A stretch of DNA of 64,000 nucleotides. Source: a virus. Each line of letters starts with the position of its first letter. Position 1 is the first letter of the stretch. A program made the translations under genes and the position numbers. The stretch spans positions 1-64,000 of IMG/VR virus record IMGVR_UViG_3300025133_000073. The stretch is one strand, 5' to 3'. Shown piece by piece: positions 45,382 to 52,790 of this stretch. Below the pieces are notes generated by a model. That model was not told the DNA's origin, searched no databases, and saw only the letters and a list, made by a program, of their open reading frames with translations.

Positions 45382-46410
45382 TTAAACTGAACCTCCATCT
45401 ACGATCGTCCATCCGTAAGTGCTGATCAATGAAGCTCTTGCTGCCTTTCCTGCACCCGCTCCTGTATATGTACTATTTCCGAAGTTTATACTTACTGCGT
45501 TCGTAGGAGCCTGTGCTTCCCACGCAATGAGAATAGCATCGTATACTGCTGTTGAGAATGTATTTGCCGCAAACAGATTCACTGCTGCTGTTATACCTCC
45601 TATTGTCCAAGTAACTACACCTCCTCCTAAATAATTTGTATTCTGGTTGAATACTCCTGACATACTTCCACTCGGAACCCATCCTGAGATAGTTCCGTTC
45701 TGTGTGGTCATTCCTCTAAAGGCGTCTGTCCATGTTGATATACCGCTTACATCCCATGAACTAAGATCACTTCTTGTATAAGAACTATTATTCAACATCA
45801 TCTGTTGAATATTTGTAACACCTGCGTGTATCAGATTCGATATATCACCGTTGAATGAAGTATTCAGATAAAGGAATTGAATGAACGATGTAACACCTGT
45901 TGTACCCCATCCGCTAAAATCACCATCTACTAATGATCCGCATCCTCTGAACGTATAATCCAGATTCGTTGCTGACACAGTAGGTGAGTCAATAACTGAT
46001 ATTGCCGTCATATTATCACATCCGAAGAATCCTCTATTAGTACTAAAGTCAAAATCTCCCCAACTTGTAATACTTAATAGTTTAAGTTTATCCAATCCAT
46101 TATTGAATTTCCATTGATCGATAACACCTGTAATAGTAATAGTATACGTTCCTGATGCAGCATACGTATGCGTCACCTCTGCTTGATTATAAGCAGTTAT
46201 AGTGTCACTATTGGAGTCACCCCAATCAACATCAAAAGGAAATGTTCCTCCTGATATAAGAGGAAGTTTAAATTGCGTACTCGTTGAAGATCCTGCACTT
46301 GTCTTAGTGGTATCGACTTCAAATACGAATCCTGCAACTCCTCCCCCTCCTATTATAGAGTGATAAGAGGTCTTTGACCTACATTTGATATTAGGACGGA
46401 AGTTATTCAT
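45382..46410 (-). CDS. PKD-like plus BspA/DUF285-type repeat protein, possible fibre or adhesin, 342 aa
   Basis: An N-terminal PKD-like domain is recognisable (FDVDWGDSNSD near residue 58, then HTYAASGTYTITITG near 80). It is followed by repeats of the BspA/DUF285 type, each with a Phe/Trp-centred loop (for example LDYTFRGCGSLVDGDFSGW, FLYLNTSFNGDI and MMLNNSSYTRSD). The C-terminus (VYDAILIAWEAQAP) matches the closing repeat of such proteins. This combination is common in surface proteins of Bacteroidetes, so the phage gene may have been taken from a host and used for surface binding. It has no signal peptide, so it is likely a virion part. It sits inside the lysis-like cassette, between membrane proteins and DUF5675. 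Confidence 0.75.
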   Translation of the reverse strand: MNNFRPNIKCRSKTSYHSIIGGGGVAGFVFEVDTTKTSAGSSTSTQFKLPLISGGTFPFDVDWGDSNSDTITAYNQAEVTHTYAASGTYTITITGVIDQWKFNNGLDKLKLLSITSWGDFDFSTNRGFFGCDNMTAISVIDSPTVSATNLDYTFRGCGSLVDGDFSGWGTTGVTSFIQFLYLNTSFNGDISNLIHAGVTNIQQMMLNNSSYTRSDLSSWDVSGISTWTDAFRGMTTQNGTISGWVPSGSMSGVFNQNTNYLGGGVVTWTIGGITAAVNLFAANTFSTAVYDAILIAWEAQAPTNAVSINFGNSTYTGAGAGKAARASLISTYGWTIVDGGSV

Positions 46411-46412
46411 TA

Positions 46413-46724
46413 CTACAATGTAGAGTTATAACCCACAACTACTTGATCAATTGTTAGTTTAGTGATCTTACTTCCTTGTGGCGCAGGTAGATATGCACCT
46501 GCGGGAGCAGAAGCAGCCGCTAATCCTCTTGCTGTTCGCTTGTCTGCATCATCCTCTTCATATACGGTAATAGAACATGCAGTATCACCTATGATGATAC
46601 TATCAAATTCTTTATCTGTATGAGCACCTGCAGCAAGTACTTCATAACTTTTTGATCCAACTTCTCTTTCTAACGGTTGCAGCATTTTACGTAAAAGTTG
46701 TACTATTATATTTCCTTCTTTCAT
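46413..46724 (-). CDS. Small structural-type protein, 103 aa
   Basis: Soluble protein with a strand-rich centre (SYEVLAAGAHTDKEFDSIIIGDT as alternating strands and turns, then CSITVYEED) and a small-residue Ala/Pro-rich C-terminal part. The composition resembles short fibre-linked or decoration proteins. It lies two bases upstream of the PKD/BspA-like gene and one base after the secreted small protein, so it is co-translated with them. No known family is recognised. Confidence 0.65.
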   Translation of the reverse strand: MKEGNIIVQLLRKMLQPLEREVGSKSYEVLAAGAHTDKEFDSIIIGDTACSITVYEEDDADKRTARGLAAASAPAGAYLPAPQGSKITKLTIDQVVVGYNSTL

Positions 46725-46725
46725 C

Positions 46726-46974
46726 TTATTCTGGTTTACGAGCTTCTCTCATTATATCCTGAAGCTCAAGGTTTGCTTTATTTTCTTTCTCTGGATCCAA
46801 TTTTGAATTCTCAAAGATCTCATCCTGTATAGGAACTTCCTTTACTATACTATCTGCTTCCCAATACTCAACATTCTGTGTAGCTACGTTATAGCTTCTA
46901 TTTTGAGCCTTTACAGGCATCATACTGAGCTTGCAGAAGCATATTAGCACTAAGCAATACGTTATCCTTTTCAT
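46726..46974 (-). CDS. Small secreted protein, o-spanin-like partner, 82 aa
   Basis: The chosen ATG gives an N-terminal signal sequence (KRITYCLVLICFCKLSMMPVKA) ending before QNRSY; an earlier ATG at 47013 adds 13 residues and is less like a signal peptide start. Mature part is short, polar and acidic, ending in a helix (KANLELQDIMREARK). The two cysteines in the hydrophobic core (LICFC) do not make a standard lipobox, so lipid attachment is uncertain. Its 5' end is nested in the upstream membrane gene in another frame, as in two-component spanins. Exact function is unproven. Confidence 0.55.
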   Translation of the reverse strand: MKRITYCLVLICFCKLSMMPVKAQNRSYNVATQNVEYWEADSIVKEVPIQDEIFENSKLDPEKENKANLELQDIMREARKPE

Positions 46975-47107
46975 ATTGTTCAATTTTTGCCTTATTATAA
47001 CCTCGTTCCTCATAAAGGACAGTAGCTTCTATTGCTAAAGGTATCAATACCAATGTGAGCATCAGTTGCCAATTCTTTTTGAAGAAGTCTTTTGTTTGTT
47101 CGGACAT
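46898..47107 (-). CDS. Small inner-membrane protein, i-spanin-like, 69 aa
   Basis: One membrane helix near the N-terminus (LMLTLVLIPLAIEATVL, residues 15-31) is followed by a short charged helix (EERGYNKAKIEQYEKDN). This is a small version of the Rz topology. The downstream secreted gene overlaps its 3' end by 77 bases in a different frame. It follows the holin and a 43-aa frame. A second, longer pair with the same layout lies at 43712-44504. Confidence 0.6.
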   Translation of the reverse strand: MSEQTKDFFKKNWQLMLTLVLIPLAIEATVLYEERGYNKAKIEQYEKDNVLLSANMLLQAQYDACKGSK

Positions 47108-47193
47108 TTTACTTCATCATTGCATGTACATTCTTTAGGCGCGTACGGACACCATTTATTTGCTTTCTTTTTCTTCTTCGTCCTTATTTTCAT
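47062..47193 (-). CDS. Candidate overlapping 43-aa cysteine-containing protein
   Basis: A frame starting at ATG 47193 overlaps the 3' end of the holin gene, spans the 48-base gap, and ends inside the 69-aa gene. The N-terminus is a run of lysines and the centre reads WCPYAPKECTCNDEVKCP, with four cysteines that could bind zinc. Cysteine-rich coherence in the exact stretch that no other gene covers is the argument for it. The overlaps make codon evidence weak, and no strong ribosome-binding site is spaced correctly. Confidence 0.4.
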   Translation of the reverse strand: MKIRTKKKKKANKWCPYAPKECTCNDEVKCPNKQKTSSKRIGN

Positions 47194-47596
47194 TCCTTGG
47201 TTTAAAGGCATCTATCTTATCTTTCAGATATGTCCAGATGTCAGTATCTGTAATATAACCAATATTTTCCATATTTGATCTGAATTCCACAAGAGCTATG
47301 TATCCTGCGGTAAGACTCGTGATAGGCATCCAAGCCATGAATATCACTTCAAGTAAATGAGCAAGTATGATAGCTATGGCATACATTATCATCTTAGTGA
47401 TGGTACGTGCCATTGCTCTCGAATGTATCTTCTCACCTCGTTTCTTTGCTGCACATATACCTGTGAATGTATCCATTATTGCAAATAGCCCTACGGCGAT
47501 TATCATTGTTGTTATGGGAGCAAAGAATGCCATTAAGAATGGTAATCCTATTGTCATAAGGCTTTTCCAAGTGAATGCTGTATACGATATTGTCAT
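47156..47596 (-). CDS. Holin (Phage_holin_4 type), 146 aa
   Basis: Membrane protein that forms lethal holes in the inner membrane to start lysis. Two or three hydrophobic helices are visible near residues 10-45 (LMTIGLPFLMAFFAPITTMI, IAVGLFAIMDTFTG) and near 70-95 (MIMYAIAIILAHLLEVIFMAW). Between them lies DTFTGICAAKKRGEKIHSR, the conserved cytoplasmic loop of the family. A polar acidic tail follows. It starts four bases inside the upstream structural gene and is followed by the spanin-like genes, which supports a lysis role. Family length is typical. Confidence 0.82.
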   Translation of the reverse strand: MTISYTAFTWKSLMTIGLPFLMAFFAPITTMIIAVGLFAIMDTFTGICAAKKRGEKIHSRAMARTITKMIMYAIAIILAHLLEVIFMAWMPITSLTAGYIALVEFRSNMENIGYITDTDIWTYLKDKIDAFKPRNENKDEEEKESK

Positions 47597-48288
47597 ACTA
47601 AAGGTGATGTTACTTCCTGAGGTTCATACCCTCCAGTACATTTTTGGCAGTATTTATCAAGCCATGTTTTCATTTCACACAGCTCTTCATTTGTCATACA
47701 GCTTCCAGAGATGTTATCTGTCTCTGTAATAGAGGACGAAATACTGGTACTGTTAAAATCTATCATAACAAGTCCTAATGCAGTTGCTGACCAAGGGTCA
47801 GTTGCTGTTCCCCATTCTTCAGAGAATTTCAAAGTGTATGTCCCTATACCTGTCAAAGGATCAATAACTACCGATGAAGTGAAATCCTGAGCACTATTGA
47901 ACGCTTGATTGATCACTGTGTGTAATTGTGTATTCAGATCAATAAGATCTGTACATACATAATCACCCATCATAGGGATCTCTATGGTCATTGCACCGTC
48001 ATAACTTGTTACGATCGGATTTGCAGTTACAGTAACCGTTGTAGGAAATACTGGAACACCTGGCACCACATGGAAAAACTCATGAGTTACTGTTGCTGTC
48101 CACCATGTAGCATCGCTACCTGAAGGATTACACGCAAGCATCTCTAAGAAGACATTTGCTATGAAATCATTGTTGATGCAGCACATTGCATTCTCTACAG
48201 AATGCTTTAAAAGTTCATGTGTAGCATGAGTACTTGTTGATACACAACAAAGTTTGTTATTCACATATTTCTGTACTGCGTTTGCCAT
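47593..48288 (-). CDS. Cysteine-containing structural protein, 231 aa
   Basis: Beta-rich protein with paired cysteines at both ends: NNKLCCV and NAMCCINN in the first 40 residues, and GSCMTNEELCEM with KYCQKC at the C-terminus. The middle (TTVTVTANPIVTSYDGAMTIEIPMM) alternates strands like a fibre or decoration domain. The C-terminal Cys-rich helix resembles that of the 183-aa protein at 52151, suggesting a shared attachment module for virion surface proteins. It touches the SET-domain gene upstream and the holin downstream. No enzyme motif is visible. Confidence 0.68.
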   Translation of the reverse strand: MANAVQKYVNNKLCCVSTSTHATHELLKHSVENAMCCINNDFIANVFLEMLACNPSGSDATWWTATVTHEFFHVVPGVPVFPTTVTVTANPIVTSYDGAMTIEIPMMGDYVCTDLIDLNTQLHTVINQAFNSAQDFTSSVVIDPLTGIGTYTLKFSEEWGTATDPWSATALGLVMIDFNSTSISSSITETDNISGSCMTNEELCEMKTWLDKYCQKCTGGYEPQEVTSPLV

Positions 48289-48647
48289 TATGTAAAATTA
48301 ACACTTGTTTTATAATCGATCAATATCTCACTTCCTTCTGCTATTGCTTTGGTTGCCGTGAATCTGAACAGGTTGTTCTCCTCATCTGTTTCCCAATCTG
48401 CATTAGGTTCAGTAGAGTGATTGTACGTACTTCCGAATCCCAATACTATGCAATTTGTCTTTGAATAAATAGGGAATGTATAAACGTAGTTCTTCAGGTC
48501 GTCAAGATAACCGTAATCTGCATCTGTCAGGAATATGAAGTGACATTCTTCAAGAATCTCACCTTCAGCTATATCAGCAGAAGCGAATACTCCTCTTCCC
48601 TCTACTTCAGAGTCCTTTATATATAATTTTGTCGCTGCCTGTAACAT
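48288..48647 (-). CDS. SET-domain protein, putative lysine methyltransferase, 119 aa
   Basis: SET domains transfer a methyl group from S-adenosylmethionine to lysine. The main motifs are present in order: GRGVFASADIAEGEILEEC (about residues 18-36), GSTYNHSTEPNADW (about 75-88), and FTATKAIAEGSEILIDY near the C-terminus. The NHS and the terminal tyrosine correspond to the binding and catalytic core. The protein is the minimal SET fold with no extra recognition domain. I chose the ATG at 48647, one base after the upstream stop; an ATG at 48680 would add 11 residues and overlap the fibre gene. It sits between a fibre gene and a structural gene, so a virion protein could be its substrate; this is inference. 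Confidence 0.82.
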   Translation of the reverse strand: MLQAATKLYIKDSEVEGRGVFASADIAEGEILEECHFIFLTDADYGYLDDLKNYVYTFPIYSKTNCIVLGFGSTYNHSTEPNADWETDEENNLFRFTATKAIAEGSEILIDYKTSVNFT

Positions 48648-48648
48648 C

Positions 48649-50091
48649 TTATCGTATTTCTTCCCATCTGATGCCTGCAAGTACGGCTGCGTCCGATGCG
48701 TCAGACCTTATTGCGGCTACTGTGAGTATTCCTGTACCCGAACCTTGTTTATCCCACAGAACCGTTTTTCCAAGAACACTTGCTGTATTTCCTGCTGCCA
48801 CTATTGACCCTTTACCTCCGCCTCCTGATGCATATACATACTCACTGTCTATCTCATGTCCGTTCGATACTGCTGTAGCAGCTATGTCGAACTCCATACA
48901 ACTTTCAGATGTGTCAACATCATTCCATGCAGCATTAGTAAGAACAGCGTCATGAAGTATCACATATCTGATACTCTCGTCTGTTTGAACGAATACGCTC
49001 TTTGGAAGAGAGAGTATCATATTGTCAAATGTCTGAAAAGTGCTTTTAGGTCTAATACTTATCAACGGTACCAAAGTTGTACTAACAGTATATGTAGATA
49101 TTCCTCTGTCTGCAACTCTTGGGAGCCCAGGTATATCAACAAGATCTGCACCTCCTTCACTCTTGACAGTACAGCAAATAGCCTTCATTGTAGCAGAAGC
49201 ATTTGCTGCTATCTTGTATCGATACCCTATTGCATTAGCATCGTTTCCGTATCCGCATTCCATATAAGTAATGCCTCCTGTGGTATACACTTTGAAATAT
49301 GCAGGAAGATTTGCCATCTGCCAGTAACCTGAATTTCTCAGATTATCATTATGAATACTTCCAAGATACGTTGGAGCACCGTTTGCTACTTTGAAGAATC
49401 TGATCGTACCGACCTTGAGAGATTGAAAATCCATACCTAAGATATGAGATTTTGACCAATCCATAGATGTAGTATCTATCGCCCAATCATCTTCATGTAC
49501 AACATCAAGATCTGCAGCAGACCCTGATATAGAGCTTCTAAGAAAGAACTCAGCGTTTCCTCCTCCTATATTTGCAAGGTCGAGAACAGTAGTTTCTTCT
49601 ATTAACTGAGAGTTACCTGGAGTGTATACGATCGGGTGAGAACGCATTTCCGCATATGACCCGTTATTCGCATCACTCAATGAGAGTGTAAGGTCTCTGG
49701 TATTACCGTTATGTGTGACCGTCCCATTATTGATTATCTCATCGAAGTAGTCAGGTTGCTTATCGTAAAGGAACTCAACATCAGCTCGTTGTCCTGTACC
49801 TGATACTCTGTCTCTACTGAAGGCATCCTTTGATAGATCTGATGTACCACTTGCTCCTGTACCACCGAGATACCCATCAATGATCTCAATAAGTTCAAGT
49901 TCTGTTGTAGATACAGGTAGGATAAATTCCTTATATGCATCATTTACCACAATTACACCATCAGATGTAATTATGATATTACCATTGTCACCACTTACAG
50001 TAGTAACAGACTTGAAGTAATAATTGATCTTACTGATCGTATCATTATAAACAAGGATTCTATCTGGTCGATCTTCTACGTGCCATGCCAT
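48649..50091 (-). CDS. Putative head or tail fibre / adhesin, 480 aa
   Basis: Beta-rich, low-charge protein typical of phage fibres. After an N-terminal module (LVYNDTISKINYYFKSVTTV) there is a lectin-like region (DFQSLKVGTIRFFKVANGAP, IHNDNLRNSGYWQMANLP as consecutive patterns) and a C-terminal region with YVYASGGGGKGSIVAAGN. No collagen repeats or enzyme motifs are seen. It is directly joined to the 331-aa fibre gene (one shared base) and followed by the SET-domain gene. It likely binds the cell surface or decorates the capsid; which of these is undecided. Confidence 0.7.
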   Translation of the reverse strand: MAWHVEDRPDRILVYNDTISKINYYFKSVTTVSGDNGNIIITSDGVIVVNDAYKEFILPVSTTELELIEIIDGYLGGTGASGTSDLSKDAFSRDRVSGTGQRADVEFLYDKQPDYFDEIINNGTVTHNGNTRDLTLSLSDANNGSYAEMRSHPIVYTPGNSQLIEETTVLDLANIGGGNAEFFLRSSISGSAADLDVVHEDDWAIDTTSMDWSKSHILGMDFQSLKVGTIRFFKVANGAPTYLGSIHNDNLRNSGYWQMANLPAYFKVYTTGGITYMECGYGNDANAIGYRYKIAANASATMKAICCTVKSEGGADLVDIPGLPRVADRGISTYTVSTTLVPLISIRPKSTFQTFDNMILSLPKSVFVQTDESIRYVILHDAVLTNAAWNDVDTSESCMEFDIAATAVSNGHEIDSEYVYASGGGGKGSIVAAGNTASVLGKTVLWDKQGSGTGILTVAAIRSDASDAAVLAGIRWEEIR

Positions 50092-51086
50092 TATCGTACG
50101 AGTGTTAATGTTGCCGCATTAAGTGTTATTTCATTTGCTACAGCACCTACTCCATTCTGTCCTGTGACAAGTACTGCTGCTCCTGATACATCAAAGTCTG
50201 TTACCGCACTTGATTTTACAACCGTCACTTCAGGTGCTATCCCGTTGAAGGCATAAGTACCGTAAGTACGTGCTGAAGTATTACCGACCCTCTGTATTGT
50301 AAGATCTATGATAAGATCTGTACCATTAGGTGCTGTAGTTACAGTATTTGAAGTTATTTGTATACCATCTACATAGACCCGTATTGTTTTAGCATTTACG
50401 GTTCCTCCTATTGCTACATACGCTTTCAACTGAGCAGCGTCACCATCTGTGAGTTCTGCTGCAGGAATAGTACCTGTAAATAATGTAGCTTCTACTGTAT
50501 CCATTGCAGTAGCAAGTGATGTAACAGAAGAAGTAAGGAGTGTTATCTCACTGAGTAATTCATTCCCTAATGATGCATCTGCTATACGTGCTGCTGCGAG
50601 TGTGCCTGAAAGCTTTGCAGCATCCATGTCACTCATCTCAGTATCGGTAATTGTACCTGCTTGTATCTTAGACCCATCAAGATCTATGATCTTATCGTCA
50701 GCAATTGTAGCAAGTTCTATCATTGAACCGTCTATCACTCCGTCCTCGTGAAAGGATACGAGATCGTAGACATCCCAAGATGACCCGTTATAGTTTGCAA
50801 ATAAGATGCAGTTCTTAGCTACTATTTCCTCAGGAAGTACTGTCCCTAAGAAGTTCACCAAGTTAGGTGAAGTAGATGATATGGTAGCACTCCAATACAC
50901 AAGTAGTGAAGTGTCTGTAGCAGGTGTTCCCACTGCTGCGAATGTCAATACTCCTGCAAGAGTATGTGTCCCTGTTACTCGGAATGTTCCGTATAATGGC
51001 TCAGTTCCTGCTGACGCCTTATCAACATTGATATTGATCGTTGCAGGAGATGCAGATATTGCCAGTTCTTTTACTATGCTGTCCAT
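50091..51086 (-). CDS. Fibre protein with C-terminal head-like domain, 331 aa
   Basis: Almost no basic residues and rich in Ala, Thr, Ser and Val, as expected for a trimeric fibre. The centre has short repeats (DGSMIELATIADDK, DGSKIQAGTITDTEM, DAAKLSGTLAAARI) like the thin stalk repeats of phage fibres. The last 110 residues contain IIDLTIQRVGNTSART, which resembles VVDITRVNNTTVRI in the adjacent 350-aa protein, so both probably end in the same type of head domain. It overlaps both neighbours by one base. Function as head fibre or receptor-binding fibre is not resolved. Confidence 0.7.
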   Translation of the reverse strand: MDSIVKELAISASPATININVDKASAGTEPLYGTFRVTGTHTLAGVLTFAAVGTPATDTSLLVYWSATISSTSPNLVNFLGTVLPEEIVAKNCILFANYNGSSWDVYDLVSFHEDGVIDGSMIELATIADDKIIDLDGSKIQAGTITDTEMSDMDAAKLSGTLAAARIADASLGNELLSEITLLTSSVTSLATAMDTVEATLFTGTIPAAELTDGDAAQLKAYVAIGGTVNAKTIRVYVDGIQITSNTVTTAPNGTDLIIDLTIQRVGNTSARTYGTYAFNGIAPEVTVVKSSAVTDFDVSGAAVLVTGQNGVGAVANEITLNAATLTLVR

Positions 51087-52138
51087 TACGATGTATAATT
51101 TAAGAAGATTAGATCTGATTTTATCACTTTGATAGGAGATGATCCTACTACCGAATTCGTTTTAATGAATGTTTCTACAGTATATGCTGTGGAATCCAAC
51201 GTAAGACCTCCTATTGTCTGTCCTGATCTGATATATGTATCGGACGGTGCGATTATAGCTCCTGCATTAGGAGCATACAGGAAGTCCTGAGTATAATCTC
51301 CGTGATAGAACACTTCAACAGCAGCTTCTATACGTACTGTAGTGTTATTCACTCTTGTGATGTCAACTACAACTCGATATCCTTGTGTTCTTCCCTCATT
51401 TATGTCGGTTGAACCCGCCACACCTATTTCAAGTGCTGTTCCCGCGCCTGCAGGTCCGAATTTGATCTGTAGACCATGTGTATGATGATTACTTGCTGTA
51501 GTACCTATCACTGCACACTCATATCTGAGTGTATCCTGATTGTCAGCAAGTGTGTCAGCGTCTACTGTTATTGCACCTGTTCCTAATACGAATGAATTGC
51601 TCGATGTAGGGGTTGCTGCAGCAAGAATGTGTGATAACAATCCTATACCTGCGGCACCTGTTCCTCCTGTTCCACCAGTAGGTCCTGTGTCTCCATCAGG
51701 CATCAGACATACTACTACATCATCCTCATCAGTGAAAGCTCCGTTACTGACAACATGTGTCACAGTAAGATCGTACTCGGCAGGGACAGCAGCCGCATCA
51801 GCAGCAGTTATCTCACCTAACCAGTATATTGAACTATCATCTTCCTTGAATATCTTGATACGACCGAATGGAGTAGTGCCTACTGACGCAAGAAAAGAAC
51901 TTACATCAACACCTTCCGATGCCGTGTCATTTATAAATATATGGGTAACGCTTGCGAGAGTAGCATTATTGAAACGTACTTCACCGCTACCTGTAGTATT
52001 AGCAGTACCGCTATCATACTCCCACTTTAATGCCCAACCGCCGTAAAGACCGTCTGTTCCATCTGTACCTGTAGGTCCTTGCGATAATTGAACTCCGCCG
52101 TCAAAGCAGTCATCATTACATCCTGCACATCCACTCAT
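51086..52138 (-). CDS. Collagen-like fibre protein, 350 aa
   Basis: Short Gly-x-y runs occur twice: GPTGTDGTDGLYGG near residue 17 and GDTGPTGGTGGTGAAG near residue 150, indicating triple-helical stalk segments and trimer formation. An N-terminal CAGCNDDCFDGG cluster may anchor it to the virion. The C-terminal region (about 200-350) is beta-rich with VVDITRVNNTTVRI, related to the C-terminus of the next gene. It has no signal peptide. It forms a series of three fibre genes with the 331- and 480-aa proteins. A role in attachment to host surface or mucus is plausible but untested. Confidence 0.75.
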   Translation of the reverse strand: MSGCAGCNDDCFDGGVQLSQGPTGTDGTDGLYGGWALKWEYDSGTANTTGSGEVRFNNATLASVTHIFINDTASEGVDVSSFLASVGTTPFGRIKIFKEDDSSIYWLGEITAADAAAVPAEYDLTVTHVVSNGAFTDEDDVVVCLMPDGDTGPTGGTGGTGAAGIGLLSHILAAATPTSSNSFVLGTGAITVDADTLADNQDTLRYECAVIGTTASNHHTHGLQIKFGPAGAGTALEIGVAGSTDINEGRTQGYRVVVDITRVNNTTVRIEAAVEVFYHGDYTQDFLYAPNAGAIIAPSDTYIRSGQTIGGLTLDSTAYTVETFIKTNSVVGSSPIKVIKSDLIFLNYTS

Positions 52139-52150
52139 TGTCTTTCATTT

Positions 52151-52702
52151 TTAAGAGCATCCACAATCTGTCTCTACTCCACATAACGTCTGTAATGTAG
52201 CAAGAGTTGCTGTAGCTTCGTTCGCGTTGCATCCGTTCGCTTCAATAAGCAGTGTCTTATAAAGTGACCATAGATGCATATAAGTAAGAATTCGACTACC
52301 ATCTTTACATGGGTCGATATCCTTAAGTTCTATCATTTTTTGTTCTACACAGCATTTAATGCTGCATGTTGAGAAGAATTTAACAGTATTTGTTACAGTT
52401 CCTTCTCCAGTTGAAGTAACGGAATATAATATAGTATGCCATCCATCAGCAAGCTCAGAAGAAATATCATCATATGTGAAATCTCCTGTTACCGAAGAAG
52501 GTACCTGCGAAGTTACTACTTCAGGAGTTCCTCCGTCTATTGTAATAGTAACAGCAAAACCTGCGTCCCCAAAAGGCTTATGATTAGGTGTTCCCCATCC
52601 CGTAGGATTATCAGTTACGTGATATACGCCTGTAACGTCTTTGATCGAGACCTTTGTGCATCCTTCTATACTACATATTTGTATCAGTGGTTTAAGCGCC
52701 AT
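52151..52702 (-). CDS. Structural protein with Ig-like fold and Cys-rich C-terminus, 183 aa
   Basis: The first 110 residues alternate strands in an Ig-like pattern (FAVTITIDGGTPEVV, FTYDDISSELADGWHTILYSV). The C-terminal part has many cysteines (STCSIKCCVEQK, DPCKDGS, EANGCNANEA, TLCGVETDCGC), resembling a Cys-rich module in crAss-like decoration proteins and in the 231-aa protein at 47593. It is the first gene after the terminator at 52730-52780, so its expression is separated from the capsid genes. A possible -7 element lies at 52710-52717. Likely a capsid decoration or fibre-anchor protein. Confidence 0.7.
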   Translation of the reverse strand: MALKPLIQICSIEGCTKVSIKDVTGVYHVTDNPTGWGTPNHKPFGDAGFAVTITIDGGTPEVVTSQVPSSVTGDFTYDDISSELADGWHTILYSVTSTGEGTVTNTVKFFSTCSIKCCVEQKMIELKDIDPCKDGSRILTYMHLWSLYKTLLIEANGCNANEATATLATLQTLCGVETDCGCS

Positions 52703-52709
52703 GATCGTT

Positions 52710-52717
52710 CAAAGATA
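52710..52717 (-). promoter_or_regulatory. Possible -7 element before the fibre genes
   Basis: The minus strand reads TATCTTTG, an exact match to TAnnTTTG, ending seven bases before the ATG at 52702. No TTG is present 20 bases upstream, where the terminator's T-tract lies, so this is only half of the Bacteroidetes promoter form. Its place directly after a terminator makes restart of transcription plausible. Confidence 0.35.
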
Positions 52718-52729
52718 AGAAAAAGAGTT

Positions 52730-52780
52730 AAAAAAAGGGGAAGCGCGAACACCTTTAATAAGGTGCTCACGGTATCCCCT
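52730..52780 (-). terminator. Intrinsic terminator after the 434-aa structural gene
   Basis: On the minus strand, GGGG pairs with CCCC (52776-52779 with 52737-52740), and inside it GTGAGCACCTT pairs with AAGGTGTTCGC with only G-T wobbles as exceptions. The hairpin is followed by seven T residues. It lies 11 bases after the 434-aa stop codon. It would cap the scaffold-capsid unit and reduce read-through into fibre genes. Confidence 0.85.
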
Positions 52781-52790
52781 GATCAATTAA

